Source of the DNA: Propionibacteriales bacterium
GTDB lineage: Bacteria; Actinomycetota; Actinomycetes; Propionibacteriales; Nocardioidaceae
Length of the DNA stretch: 37,825 bases
Assembly (NCBI GenBank): GCA_013821195.1
Contig: JACDHG010000003.1
Span: forward strand, 1-37,825
Direction: 5' to 3'
The position numbers and the translations under genes are program-made. The notes below the pieces were generated by a model. The model was not told where the DNA came from. It did not search any database and was given only the letters and a program-made list of their open reading frames with translations. Below are positions 31,200 through 37,825 of this stretch, in pieces; position 1 is the first letter of the stretch, and each line of letters starts with the position of its first letter.

Positions 31200-32342
31200 A
31201 TGCCGGAACCCATCGAAGTACGCAAGGTGCCGATCAAGCACGTGTCGGACGCCAGCGGTCTCGCAGAGCTGATCGACGGGGGCGTCATCGAGGCCGACCG
31301 CGTCCTCGCCGTCATCGGCAAGACCGAGGGCAACGGCGGCGTGAACGACTACACCCGCATCATCGCCGACCGTGCGTTCCGGGAGGTCCTGGTCGAGAGG
31401 GGCAGCCGCTCGGCGCAGCAGGTGAAGCAGGTCCCGATCGTGTGGTCGGGAGGCACCGATGGTGTCATCAGCCCGCACGCCACGATCTTCGCGACGCTTC
31501 CCCCCGGGGCTGCGGAGCAGACGGACGAGCCGCGGTTGACCGTCGGGTTCGCCATGAGTGAGCAGCTCCACCCCGAGGACATCGGCAGGGTTGCGATGGT
31601 GACGAAGGTCGCCGCCGCAGTCAAGGAGGCCATGGGGCGCGCCGGGATCACCGACCCCGCCGACGTCCACTACGTGCAGACGAAGACGCCGCTGCTCACG
31701 ATCCACACCATCCGAGACGCCAAGGTGCGCGGCAAGACGGTCTGGACCGAGGAGACTCACCAGTCGATGGATCTCTCCAACGGCTGCACGGCGCTCGGCG
31801 TCGCCGTCGGGCTCGGCGAGATCGACATGCCCGGCGACGAGGACGTGATGAACGACCGGAGCTTGTTCTCGGCGGTGGCATCGTGCTCTTCGGGGGTCGA
31901 GCTCGACCAGGCGCAGGTGGTTGTCGTCGGCAACGCCACCGGCGTCGGCGGACGGTACCGGGTCGGCCACTCGGTGATGCGAGATGCGCTGGACCAGGAC
32001 GGCGTGTGGGCTGCGATCAGGGATGCCGGTCTCCACCTCCCGGATCGTCCGCACTGGACCGACCTCGACGGCCGTCTCGTCAACGTCTTCCTCAAGTGCG
32101 AGGCGTCGCAGGACGGCACTGTCCATGGCCGCCGTAACGCGATGCTCGACGACTCCGACGTGCACTGGCACCGCCAGATCAAGTCCTGTGTCGGTGGCGT
32201 CACCGCTGCGGTGACGGGCGACCCGGCCGTCTTCGTCTCGGTGTCGGCCGCACACCAAGGTCCCGAGGGCGGGGGACCGGTCGCGGCAATCGTCGACCTC
32301 GGCACCGGGGATCCCACCGGATACCGGCCGCCGACCAGCTAG
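31200..32342 (+). CDS. Cyanuric acid hydrolase/barbiturase-family ring-opening amidohydrolase
   Basis: A 380-residue protein of the small AtzD/TrzD/barbiturase family, built of three similar domains that each supply a Lys/Ser dyad. Candidate lysines: K41 in GKTEGNG, K162 in QTKTPLLT, K299 in [10 protein letters not shown]. Candidate serines lie in SCSSGVELD (~228-231) and [14 protein letters not shown] (~349). The family opens cyanurate or barbiturate rings. Beside a carbamate kinase, and with a RutG-like permease and Mo hydroxylase in the window, barbiturate to ureidomalonate is the better guess. Cyanurate remains possible; no atzE/atzF-like genes are seen. ATG 31200 with GAGAGG upstream is preferred over TTG 31170. 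Confidence 0.88.
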   Translation: MPEPIEVRKVPIKHVSDASGLAELIDGGVIEADRVLAVIGKTEGNGGVNDYTRIIADRAFREVLVERGSRSAQQVKQVPIVWSGGTDGVISPHATIFATLPPGAAEQTDEPRLTVGFAMSEQLHPEDIGRVAMVTKVAAAVKEAMGRAGITDPADVHYVQTKTPLLTIHTIRDAKVRGKTVWTEETHQSMDLSNGCTALGVAVGLGEIDMPGDEDVMNDRSLFSAVASCSSGVELDQAQVVVVGNATGVGGRYRVGHSVMRDALDQDGVWAAIRDAGLHLPDRPHWTDLDGRLVNVFLKCEASQDGTVHGRRNAMLDDSDVHWHRQIKSCVGGVTAAVTGDPAVFVSVSAAHQGPEGGGPVAAIVDLGTGDPTGYRPPTS

Positions 32343-32345
32343 TCT
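32340..32345 (+). promoter_or_regulatory. Possible -10 box for the VOC gene
   Basis: TAGTCT overlaps the stop codon of the ring-opening amidohydrolase. Transcription would start near 32352, giving a leader of about 48 nt that includes GGAGG at 32375-32379. No clear -35 hexamer. Confidence 0.3.
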
Positions 32346-32399
32346 CGTGCGTCAGGCCGCCCGTCGAGTGAACCGGAGGTGGATGGGTACATAGTGGCG

Positions 32400-32837
32400 A
32401 TGCCTCTTATCGACAGCCAGGGATTCGCCCATGTCCGCCTCACCGTCACCGACATCGCCCGCTCCAAGGCGTTCTACGACCAGGTCTTCGGATGGCCGGT
32501 CGCGGTCGACCGCTCGGCCGATATCGACGATCCGGAGGTGAACGGGTCGCCTGCAGACATCTACGGCGGCACGATCTACCAGACGCCGTCGGGTGCCCTC
32601 CTCGGGCTGCGCCCGGTCGCGCCGCCCGGCCAGCGCGCCGACTCCGAAGGTACCGGGCTCGACCACGTCAGCTTCCAGGTCGGGTCGCGCGACGAGCTCG
32701 TCGCCGCGCATCAGGCGCTCGACGACGCCGGGATCGAGCATGGCGAGGTCACCGACCTCACCGACGTGGGGATGGCCATCTTGTCGTTCGAGGACCCAGA
32801 CGGCGTCCACCTGGAGCTCACCGCGGCGCTCGACTGA
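32400..32837 (+). CDS. VOC (glyoxalase/bleomycin-resistance fold) family protein
   Basis: A 145-residue metal-dependent-fold protein starting MPLIDSQGFAHVRLTVTDIARSKAFYDQVFGWPVAVD. It has the GLDHVSFQVGSRDEL second half and ends with the typical FEDPDGVHLELTAALD. Histidines H12 (in FAHVRL) and that of GLDHVSF plus the final ELTA glutamate could bind a metal. GTG 32394 and GTG 32379 are possible alternative starts; GGAGG (32375-32379) lies rather far from ATG 32400. Substrate unknown; a role in the upstream catabolic pathway is possible but unsupported. Confidence 0.82.
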   Translation: MPLIDSQGFAHVRLTVTDIARSKAFYDQVFGWPVAVDRSADIDDPEVNGSPADIYGGTIYQTPSGALLGLRPVAPPGQRADSEGTGLDHVSFQVGSRDELVAAHQALDDAGIEHGEVTDLTDVGMAILSFEDPDGVHLELTAALD

Positions 32838-33281
32838 GCAGGCGACGTCTCACGGGGGAGGCCGGACGTCGGCTCGCTCCGCGGGTCGAGGACGGACGCG
32901 ATATCCCGCCGCAAACGCCCACCGGATGCCCTGACGACCACAAGCCAGATGAGTCAACGCGGGCGATGTGACGGGCGAGGGACGCACTGGTAAGGTGCAG
33001 GACTGACCTACCTGTCATCCCCGTCGTACGGCGGAATGGCGCCCTCACCGGTGCTGTTGTGACAGTGGCGCAAGCGGAGACCACCTCCCACCCGCACCGA
33101 CCTCTCGGTCGTCGGGTCCGGTCGCGAGAAGCCCTCGGGCGTCTCGCCGTACCCCTGTTCCTGAGGGGGTGCGCTGGTGGCTTCCGCGTGGCGCGGAAGC
33201 CGTTTTCTTTGTCCGGTCACCACCGGGCAGCGGGGCGGCCGACGGGCGAGGAACCTATCTTCCCACCAACCAGGAGGACCT
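32838..33281 (+). promoter_or_regulatory. infC upstream region and long mRNA leader
   Basis: 444 nt without a supported gene. A good promoter is visible: GTGACG (32968-32973), 17-nt spacer, TAAGGT (32991-32996), start near 33003. The resulting leader is about 280 nt, contains a strong intrinsic terminator (33179-33211) and ends with AGGAGG before infC. An eight-codon ORF (ATG 33036 to TGA 33062) lies in the leader with only a weak ribosome-binding site. The layout is that of a transcription-attenuation leader for the infC-rpmI-rplT operon. Confidence 0.65.
33179..33211 (+). terminator. Intrinsic terminator inside the infC leader (attenuator)
   Basis: GGCTTCCGC (33179-33187) and GCGGAAGCC (33193-33201) form a perfect 9-bp stem with a 5-nt loop, followed by GTTTTCTTTG. 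This is the only classical stem plus T-tract terminator noticed in the window. It lies about 70 nt upstream of infC and well downstream of its predicted promoter, so it would control readthrough into infC-rpmI-rplT. Confidence 0.85.
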
Positions 33282-33968
33282 ATCAGCACGGAGCTGCGCG
33301 TCAACGACCGTATCCGCGTCCCTGAGGTACGCCTCGTCGGACCCAACGGGGAACAGGTCGGTATCGTCCGCATCGACGACGCCCTGCGGCTCGCCCAGGA
33401 GTCCGACCTCGACCTTGTCGAGGTCGCACCCACGGCGCGCCCGCCGGTCTGCAAGCTCATGGACTACGGCAAGTTCAAGTACGAGACCGCACAGAAGGCC
33501 CGCGAGACGCGGCGCAACCAGACCAACACGGTCATCAAGGAGATGAAGCTGCGCCCGAAGATCGACGCCCACGACTACGAGACCAAGAAGGGTCACGTGG
33601 TGCGTTTCCTCAAAGAGGGCGACAAGGTGAAGATCACGATCATGTTCCGGGGCCGTGAGCAGCATCGACCCGAGCTCGGGTTCCGGCTGCTCCAACGGCT
33701 GGCCGGTGACGTCGAGGAGCTCGGGTTCGTCGAGTCCTCGCCGAAGCAGGACGGCCGCAACATGATCATGGTGCTCGGTCCGCACAAGAAGAAGTCCGAG
33801 GCCAAGCTCGAGGCAAAGGCCGAGCGCAGTGAGCGGGCGGCCGCCAAGGCGGCAGATCGTGACGCCGAGCGTGCCGAGCACAAGGAGCGGTCCGCGGCAG
33901 CCAAGGATGAGCCGAAGAAGGCAGCTCGTCGGTCGGAGAGCCTCGACCCCGAGATCTCTGACGTGTGA
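33282..33968 (+). CDS. infC: Translation initiation factor IF-3 (predicted AUC start)
   Basis: Binds the 30S subunit and enforces correct start-codon choice. The protein starts [20 protein letters not shown] and carries [43 protein letters not shown] and [12 protein letters not shown]. The C terminus has a long Lys/Glu/Ala-rich extension (~residues 168-228) often seen in actinobacteria. No ATG, GTG or TTG fits the conserved N terminus; ATC 33282 does and is preceded by AGGAGG (33272-33277). Non-standard starts are known for infC (AUU in E. coli) and let IF-3 repress its own translation. An ATG at 33177 would translate through the attenuator and is rejected. Confidence 0.92.
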   Translation: MSTELRVNDRIRVPEVRLVGPNGEQVGIVRIDDALRLAQESDLDLVEVAPTARPPVCKLMDYGKFKYETAQKARETRRNQTNTVIKEMKLRPKIDAHDYETKKGHVVRFLKEGDKVKITIMFRGREQHRPELGFRLLQRLAGDVEELGFVESSPKQDGRNMIMVLGPHKKKSEAKLEAKAERSERAAAKAADRDAERAEHKERSAAAKDEPKKAARRSESLDPEISDV

Positions 33969-34055
33969 CCAACGGATGACGGAGCACCCGACCGAGAGCA
34001 GCGAACCGCAGTCCGCGCCAGCGCGCGCGGGCGACGAGAGACGGAGAGCGGCACC

Positions 34056-34250
34056 ATGCCGAAGATGAAGAGCCACTCAGGGATGAAGAAGCGCGTGAAG
34101 ATCACGGGCTCGGGCAAGATCGTGCGCCAGAAGACCGGCAAGCGCCACAACCTCGAGAAGAAGCCCTCGACCATGACCCGCCGGATGAGCGGGACCGTCG
34201 AGGTGTCTCCCGCGGACAAGCCGAGGATCAAGAAGCTTCTCGGCCGGTAA
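34056..34250 (+). CDS. rpmI: 50S ribosomal protein L35
   Basis: A 64-residue basic protein with the complete L35 pattern: [37 protein letters not shown] and the C-terminal [10 protein letters not shown]. Preceded by GGAGAG and located 87 nt after infC, in the universal infC-rpmI-rplT order. Part of the large ribosomal subunit. Confidence 0.97.
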   Translation: MPKMKSHSGMKKRVKITGSGKIVRQKTGKRHNLEKKPSTMTRRMSGTVEVSPADKPRIKKLLGR

Positions 34251-34306
34251 CCGTCCCGCATCCACACAGCTGCGGGCAGCCGCACAGATTGCTAGGAGTG
34301 ACCAAC

Positions 34307-34702
34307 GTGGCACGCGTCAAGAGGGCAGTGAACGCCCACAAGAAACGCCGGGAGACCCTGGAGCGGGCAGCCGGGTATCGGGGACAACGCTCGCGCCTGT
34401 ACCGCAAGGCGAAGGAGCAGGTCTCCCACTCCCTGATGTACAGCTACCGGGACCGTCGGGCTCGCAAAGGCGACTTCCGCCGGCTCTGGATCCAGCGGAT
34501 CAACGCGGCTGCGCGAGCACACGGGATGACCTACAACCGGTTCATCCAGGGACTGCGCCTGGCTGGTGTCGAGGTCGACCGCAAGATCCTCGCCGACCTG
34601 GCTGTCAACGACAACGCCGCCTTCGTGACGCTCGTCGAGGTCGCCAAGGCCAACGTGCCCACCCCGAGCGCCCCGGCCAACGCCGAGAAGGCGTCCGCCT
34701 GA
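34307..34702 (+). CDS. rplT: 50S ribosomal protein L20
   Basis: Large-subunit assembly protein that binds 23S rRNA; in several bacteria it also represses its own operon. Starting at GTG 34307 the protein reads [21 protein letters not shown] and continues with [33 protein letters not shown]-type sequence and [28 protein letters not shown] (34294-34298) lies 8 nt upstream, which decides this start over the TTG at 34289. 131 residues with a short alanine/proline-rich C-terminal tail. Confidence 0.97.
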   Translation: MARVKRAVNAHKKRRETLERAAGYRGQRSRLYRKAKEQVSHSLMYSYRDRRARKGDFRRLWIQRINAAARAHGMTYNRFIQGLRLAGVEVDRKILADLAVNDNAAFVTLVEVAKANVPTPSAPANAEKASA

Positions 34703-34762
34703 TCGGTCCTGCCTGGTCAGCCCGCCTGATCGCAGTCTGATCTGCACAGCAGGAGCACGCCA

Positions 34763-35602
34763 GTGTCGAGCCCTGAGCTGATGACCTCTCGGTCACCGCG
34801 AGTGAGGTCGGCCCGCAAGCTCGCCCGGCGCGCTTCTCGCAGGTCCGAACGGCTCTTCCTCGTCGAGGGTCCGCACGCGGTGCGCGAGGCGCTGGCGTTC
34901 AAGAGCTCTGCTGGTGAGGGATGCGTCGTCGAGGTCTTCGCCACCCACGACGCCGAAAGCCGGCACGCGGACCTGTGCGAAGCCGTCAGAGGTGCGCGCA
35001 CCGCCTGGCACGCGGTGGCACCGGAGGCCCTCGCTGGACTCGCCCAAACGGTGCGCCCGCAGGGCGTCGTGGCCGTCTGCCGCTTCGTCGACGTACCCCT
35101 CGACGACGTCATCGCACAGCGCCCCAGCCTCGTCGTGGTCTGCGCCGACGTCCGTGACCCCGGCAACGCCGGTGCCGTGATCCGCTGCGCCGATGCGGTG
35201 GGTGCTGATGCTGTGGTGCTCGCAGGTGCGTCGGTCGATCCCTACAACGGCAAGACGGTTCGGGCGACGGTGGGGTCGCTGTTCCACCTGCCGGTCGTCT
35301 CCGGCCAACCAGTCGACGAGGCGGTGACGTGCCTGCGCGACGGCGGGCTGACGGTGCTCGCCGCCGACGGTGACGGCACTCTCACGCTCGACGCTCTCGA
35401 CGACGCCGCGCTGGCCCGACCGACCGCCTGGTTGTTCGGCAACGAGGCGCGGGGCCTGCCGGCCGAGCACGCGGCGCTCGCCGACTCCGTCGTCAGAGTC
35501 CCCATCTACGGCAGGGCCGAGAGCCTCAACCTCGCCACCGCCGCCGCGGTGTGCCTGTACGCGACAGCCCGCGTGCAACGCCAGCGCCGCTCAGACAGGT
35601 GA
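34763..35602 (+). CDS. TrmH/SpoU-family RNA 2'-O-methyltransferase
   Basis: A 279-residue SPOUT methyltransferase acting on rRNA or tRNA ribose. The N-terminal substrate-binding domain begins RSARKLARRASRRSERLFLVEGPHAV. The catalytic domain has the three family motifs: CADVRDPGNAGAVIRCADAVGA, LFGNEARGLP and VRVPIYGRAESLNLATAAAV, which form the knotted SAM site. GTG 34763 has AGGAG 7 nt upstream. It follows rplT by 60 nt, as in related actinobacteria, and may be in the same transcript. Its stop faces the APC permease 12 nt away. Confidence 0.92.
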   Translation: MSSPELMTSRSPRVRSARKLARRASRRSERLFLVEGPHAVREALAFKSSAGEGCVVEVFATHDAESRHADLCEAVRGARTAWHAVAPEALAGLAQTVRPQGVVAVCRFVDVPLDDVIAQRPSLVVVCADVRDPGNAGAVIRCADAVGADAVVLAGASVDPYNGKTVRATVGSLFHLPVVSGQPVDEAVTCLRDGGLTVLAADGDGTLTLDALDDAALARPTAWLFGNEARGLPAEHAALADSVVRVPIYGRAESLNLATAAAVCLYATARVQRQRRSDR

Positions 35603-35614
35603 CGCGGCAGGAGG

Positions 35615-36886
35615 TCACCGGCTCCGCCGGCGCCGGACGAGCGCACGACCCGCGAGGCCGGTGGCGAGCACGACGGCCCCGCTCACGACCGCTTCGGTGG
35701 GAAGCGTGCCGACCAACGTCAGGCAGGCGACCAGTCCGGCGATGCTGACCGCTCGCGGCCGCCTCCTGTGCTCCTTCGACTGGGTCACCGCGGCGGCGTT
35801 GGCGACGGCGTAGTACACGAGGACACCGAACGACGAGAAGCCGATCGCGCCGCGCAGATCGGTGGTCAGCACCAGCGCCACCACGACGAGTGCGACAGCG
35901 ATCTCGGCGTGGTGCGGCACGTGGTGACGCTCGTCGACGCCCGCCAGCCACCGTGGGAGGTCACCGTGACGTGCCATCGCCAAACTGGTCCGTCCAACCC
36001 CCGCGACGAGCGCGAGCAGGGCACCGAGGCTGGCGACGACGGCACCTGCGCGGACAACGGGACCGAGCCACGCGGCGTCGACCGCCCTCGCTGCCTCGAC
36101 AAGTGGTGTCGGCGTCGCAGCGATGCCGTCGGCCCCGAGTGTGATGAGCAGGCAGATCGCGACGGCGGCATAGACCGCGGCCGTGATCGCCAGGGCGAGC
36201 AGGATGGCGCGGGGGATGGTCCTGCCCGGGTCACGGACCTCCTCGCCCAGCGTGGCGATCCGTGCGTAACCGGCGAAGGCGAAGAAGAGCAGTCCCGCCG
36301 ACTGCAGGACGCCGAGCGGGCTGGAGGAGCTGAGCTCTCGCCAGGGACTCGGCTGCGACCCAGCGGAGTCCTGCTTCCAGACGATCACCACGACGAGCAG
36401 CAGCAGCGCCAGCAGCGTCAGGGCGACCAGCACACGTGCGAGTGCTGCTGTCCGGGTGATACCCAGCAGGTTGACCGTCGTGAGCACGAGCACCGCGGCC
36501 ACCGCGACAAGTCGCTGCACCCACCCAGCCCCATCGACGGCGTACGCCGCGAACGTCAGCGCCATCGCCGCACACGATGCGGTCTTACCGACGACGAACC
36601 CCCAGCCGGCCACGAACCCCCAGGACGGTCCGAGCCGCTCGCGCCCGTAGATGTAGGTCCCTCCGGAGGTCGGGTACTGCGCGGCAAGCTGTGCAGACGA
36701 CACCGCGTTGCAGTAGGCGACCGCCGCGGCGATCGCCAACCCGAACAGCAGACCCGAGCCGGCCGCTGCCGCCGCAGGAGTGAAGGCCGCGAACACGCCG
36801 GCGCCGATCATCGCCCCGAGCCCGACCATGAGCGCGTCGCCCGTGCCGAGCCGCCGGGCCAATGGGGCCGGGGCGGGATGTGTCAC
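35615..36886 (-). CDS. APC-family amino acid permease
   Basis: A 423-residue inner-membrane transporter with about 12 hydrophobic segments. The N-terminal family signature GLGAMIGAGVFAAFTPAA is present, followed by YPTSGGTYIYGRERLG and FAFAGYARIATLGEEVRDPGRTIPRAI, the usual APC substrate-site helix regions. The C-terminal segments are VVLTTDLRGAIGFSSFGVLVYY and a final helix pair ending in RRRRSR. The substrate is probably an amino acid or amine, not determinable here. GTG start at 36886; no strong ribosome-binding site. Oriented opposite to the ribosomal block, so likely an independent unit. Confidence 0.88.
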   Translation of the reverse strand: MTHPAPAPLARRLGTGDALMVGLGAMIGAGVFAAFTPAAAAAGSGLLFGLAIAAAVAYCNAVSSAQLAAQYPTSGGTYIYGRERLGPSWGFVAGWGFVVGKTASCAAMALTFAAYAVDGAGWVQRLVAVAAVLVLTTVNLLGITRTAALARVLVALTLLALLLLVVVIVWKQDSAGSQPSPWRELSSSSPLGVLQSAGLLFFAFAGYARIATLGEEVRDPGRTIPRAILLALAITAAVYAAVAICLLITLGADGIAATPTPLVEAARAVDAAWLGPVVRAGAVVASLGALLALVAGVGRTSLAMARHGDLPRWLAGVDERHHVPHHAEIAVALVVVALVLTTDLRGAIGFSSFGVLVYYAVANAAAVTQSKEHRRRPRAVSIAGLVACLTLVGTLPTEAVVSGAVVLATGLAGRALVRRRRSR

Positions 36887-37000
36887 AACGGCGCTCGCTC
36901 ACTTTGTCGGTCGGGAAGGGCCTTGTGAACCATGGTGGCAACCGGGGCGCGGCTGCACGTGATCGTTCTTGCTGATCGGCGCGCTCGACGATCTGGACGT

Positions 37001-37021
37001 TAGTCTGTCGACGTCGACAGA
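37001..37021 (+). promoter_or_regulatory. -10 box with overlapping 18-bp perfect palindrome upstream of histidine kinase
   Basis: TAGTCT (37001-37006) matches the other TAGNCT -10 boxes. TCTGTCGACGTCGACAGA (37004-37021) is a perfect 18-bp palindrome overlapping the -10 and the expected start site (about 37013). A dimeric repressor here could block transcription; alternatively it could form a small hairpin at the mRNA 5' end. No clear -35 element. The whole gap 36887-37040 has no other supported feature. Confidence 0.5.
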
Positions 37022-37040
37022 GGGAAGGTCCGGTTCGCAG

Positions 37041-37825
37041 GTGGATGATGCGTGGTTGCTCGAGCTGCTGCCCGACGGAGTGGTCGTCGCCGACGCGGCG
37101 GGCTCCGTCACGCATGTCAATGCCGCTGCCGTCACGCTGCTCGGGATCGCGCGCGCACAGTGTGTCGGCTCACACCTGTCTGCAGTCGTGGCCCTACAGG
37201 ATCTCGACGGGAACGACTGGTACGGCTGTGTGAGTCCGTACGACGGCATCGGGATCCGCAGCAGGATGCTCGAGACGTCCTGGCAGGCGCAGTCGGGGCG
37301 GGAGGTCCTCGTCACCGCCCGGCTGCACCGTGAGTCCCCCGGCGGTGACGTCGCGGTCGTCAGCCTGGGCCTGCGCGATGCGCGGTCGCGGGAGCGGGTT
37401 GACCGCGAGCACTCGGACCTGGTCGCCACGGTCGCCCATGAGCTCAGGTCACCGCTGACCGGGGTCAAGGGCTTCACGGCGACCCTGTTGTCCAAGTGGG
37501 ACAGGTTCACCGACTCGCAGCGCCAGCTCATGCTGCGGACCGTCGACGCGGACGCCGACCGCCTCACCAGGCTCATCGGAGAGCTGCTCGACGTCGCCCG
37601 CATCGACACGGGGCGCCTCTCGGTTCGCAAGGAGCCCGTCGATCTCGTCGACGCGATCACGCAGCAGCTCGAACCCCTGAGTGCGCCAGGTGAACGCGCC
37701 ATCACGTTCGAGCCGGAGGGGAAGCCGAGCGTCTGGGTCGACCGTGACAAGCTCGCGCAGATCGTGGCGAACCTCGTCGAGAACGCGATCAAGCACGGGG
37801 ACGGACACGTGACCGTGCGGTTGAC
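37041..37825 (+). CDS. PAS-domain sensor histidine kinase, 3' end cut by window
   Basis: The frame runs open to the last base. From GTG 37041 it reads VDDAWLLELLPDGVVVADAA, a PAS domain (residues ~1-115) with no transmembrane segment, so probably cytosolic. Then comes the HisKA dimerisation domain with the phospho-acceptor H-box VAHELRSPLTGVKGF, and the start of the ATPase domain with the N-box NLVENAIKHG. The G-boxes lie beyond the window. A start at GTG 37041 is uncertain because the purine-rich GGGAAGG stretch (37022-37028) is 12 nt away. Position downstream of rplT and the SpoU methyltransferase resembles related genomes where pheST follows. Confidence 0.9.
   Translation, partial: MDDAWLLELLPDGVVVADAAGSVTHVNAAAVTLLGIARAQCVGSHLSAVVALQDLDGNDWYGCVSPYDGIGIRSRMLETSWQAQSGREVLVTARLHRESPGGDVAVVSLGLRDARSRERVDREHSDLVATVAHELRSPLTGVKGFTATLLSKWDRFTDSQRQLMLRTVDADADRLTRLIGELLDVARIDTGRLSVRKEPVDLVDAITQQLEPLSAPGERAITFEPEGKPSVWVDRDKLAQIVANLVENAIKHGDGHVTVRL

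Noticed and set aside
32383-32394. Four-codon mini-ORF (ATG GGT ACA TAG) upstream of the VOC gene
   Set aside because: It is only 3 nt from GGAGG and could arise by chance; nothing else supports a leader peptide.
32818-33084. Minus-strand ORF in the infC upstream region
   Set aside because: No ribosome-binding site or domain, and it overlaps the predicted infC promoter and leader.
33177-33281. ATG start for infC at 33177
   Set aside because: It would begin inside the attenuator hairpin and add residues unlike IF-3; the conserved N terminus begins at the ATC with AGGAGG before it.

Overview
The window is high-GC DNA (about 70%) with GTG and ATG starts, ATGA/GTGA stop-start overlaps and TANNNT-type -10 boxes. 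Gene content and order at both ends (rsmB-rpe-rib operon-hisEG on the left; infC-rpmI-rplT-SpoU methyltransferase-histidine kinase on the right) fit an actinobacterium, most likely of the Nocardioides/Aeromicrobium kind. This is inferred from gene order and protein style only; no marker RNA gene is present.

Left block (1-8277): end of rsmB, then rpe, then an FMN riboswitch heading a tightly overlapped riboflavin operon ribD-ribE-ribM-ribBA-ribH, followed by hisE-hisG and a small PH-domain membrane protein. Right block (about 32.4-37.8 kb): a VOC protein, infC (predicted AUC start, with a terminator in its leader), rpmI, rplT, a SpoU-type RNA methyltransferase, a convergent APC amino-acid permease, and a PAS/histidine kinase cut by the window end.

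Between these housekeeping blocks lie about 24 kb of accessory genes. Most of them look like one nucleobase-catabolic system in two pieces. Piece one has a minus-strand operon (DUF2877-FdrA-DUF1116, the E. coli YlbF-FdrA-YlbE set) divergent from a RutG-like uracil-type permease, followed by a three-subunit molybdenum hydroxylase (FAD, 2Fe-2S, Mo), a membrane-anchored CoxG-like protein and HyuA/HyuB ATP-dependent amidohydrolase subunits. A large LuxR regulator encoded convergently ends piece one. Piece two, about 5 kb further on, has a carbamate kinase overlapped with a cyanuric acid hydrolase/barbiturase-family ring-opening amidohydrolase. Read together they suggest oxidative pyrimidine breakdown: uptake, hydroxylation of uracil to barbiturate, ring opening to ureidomalonate, transfer of the carbamoyl group to phosphate by the FdrA/DUF1116/DUF2877 enzyme, and ATP recovery by carbamate kinase. 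The carbamoyl-transfer step would replace the classical urea-forming ureidomalonase; this is a hypothesis.

Between the two pieces sits a small surface-glycan group: a HEAT-like protein, a DUF6752-like coiled coil, a sulfotransferase and a LicD-methyltransferase fusion. Notable non-coding structure includes a 22-bp triple tandem repeat before the riboswitch, a long hairpin holding the hyuA stop and hyuB start in its loop (with a related element at another gene end), a 13-bp inverted repeat in the divergent catabolic promoter region, an 18-bp perfect palindrome before the histidine kinase, and several TAGNCT -10 boxes placed for leaderless transcripts. No tRNA, rRNA, CRISPR array, insertion sequence or replication origin was seen.
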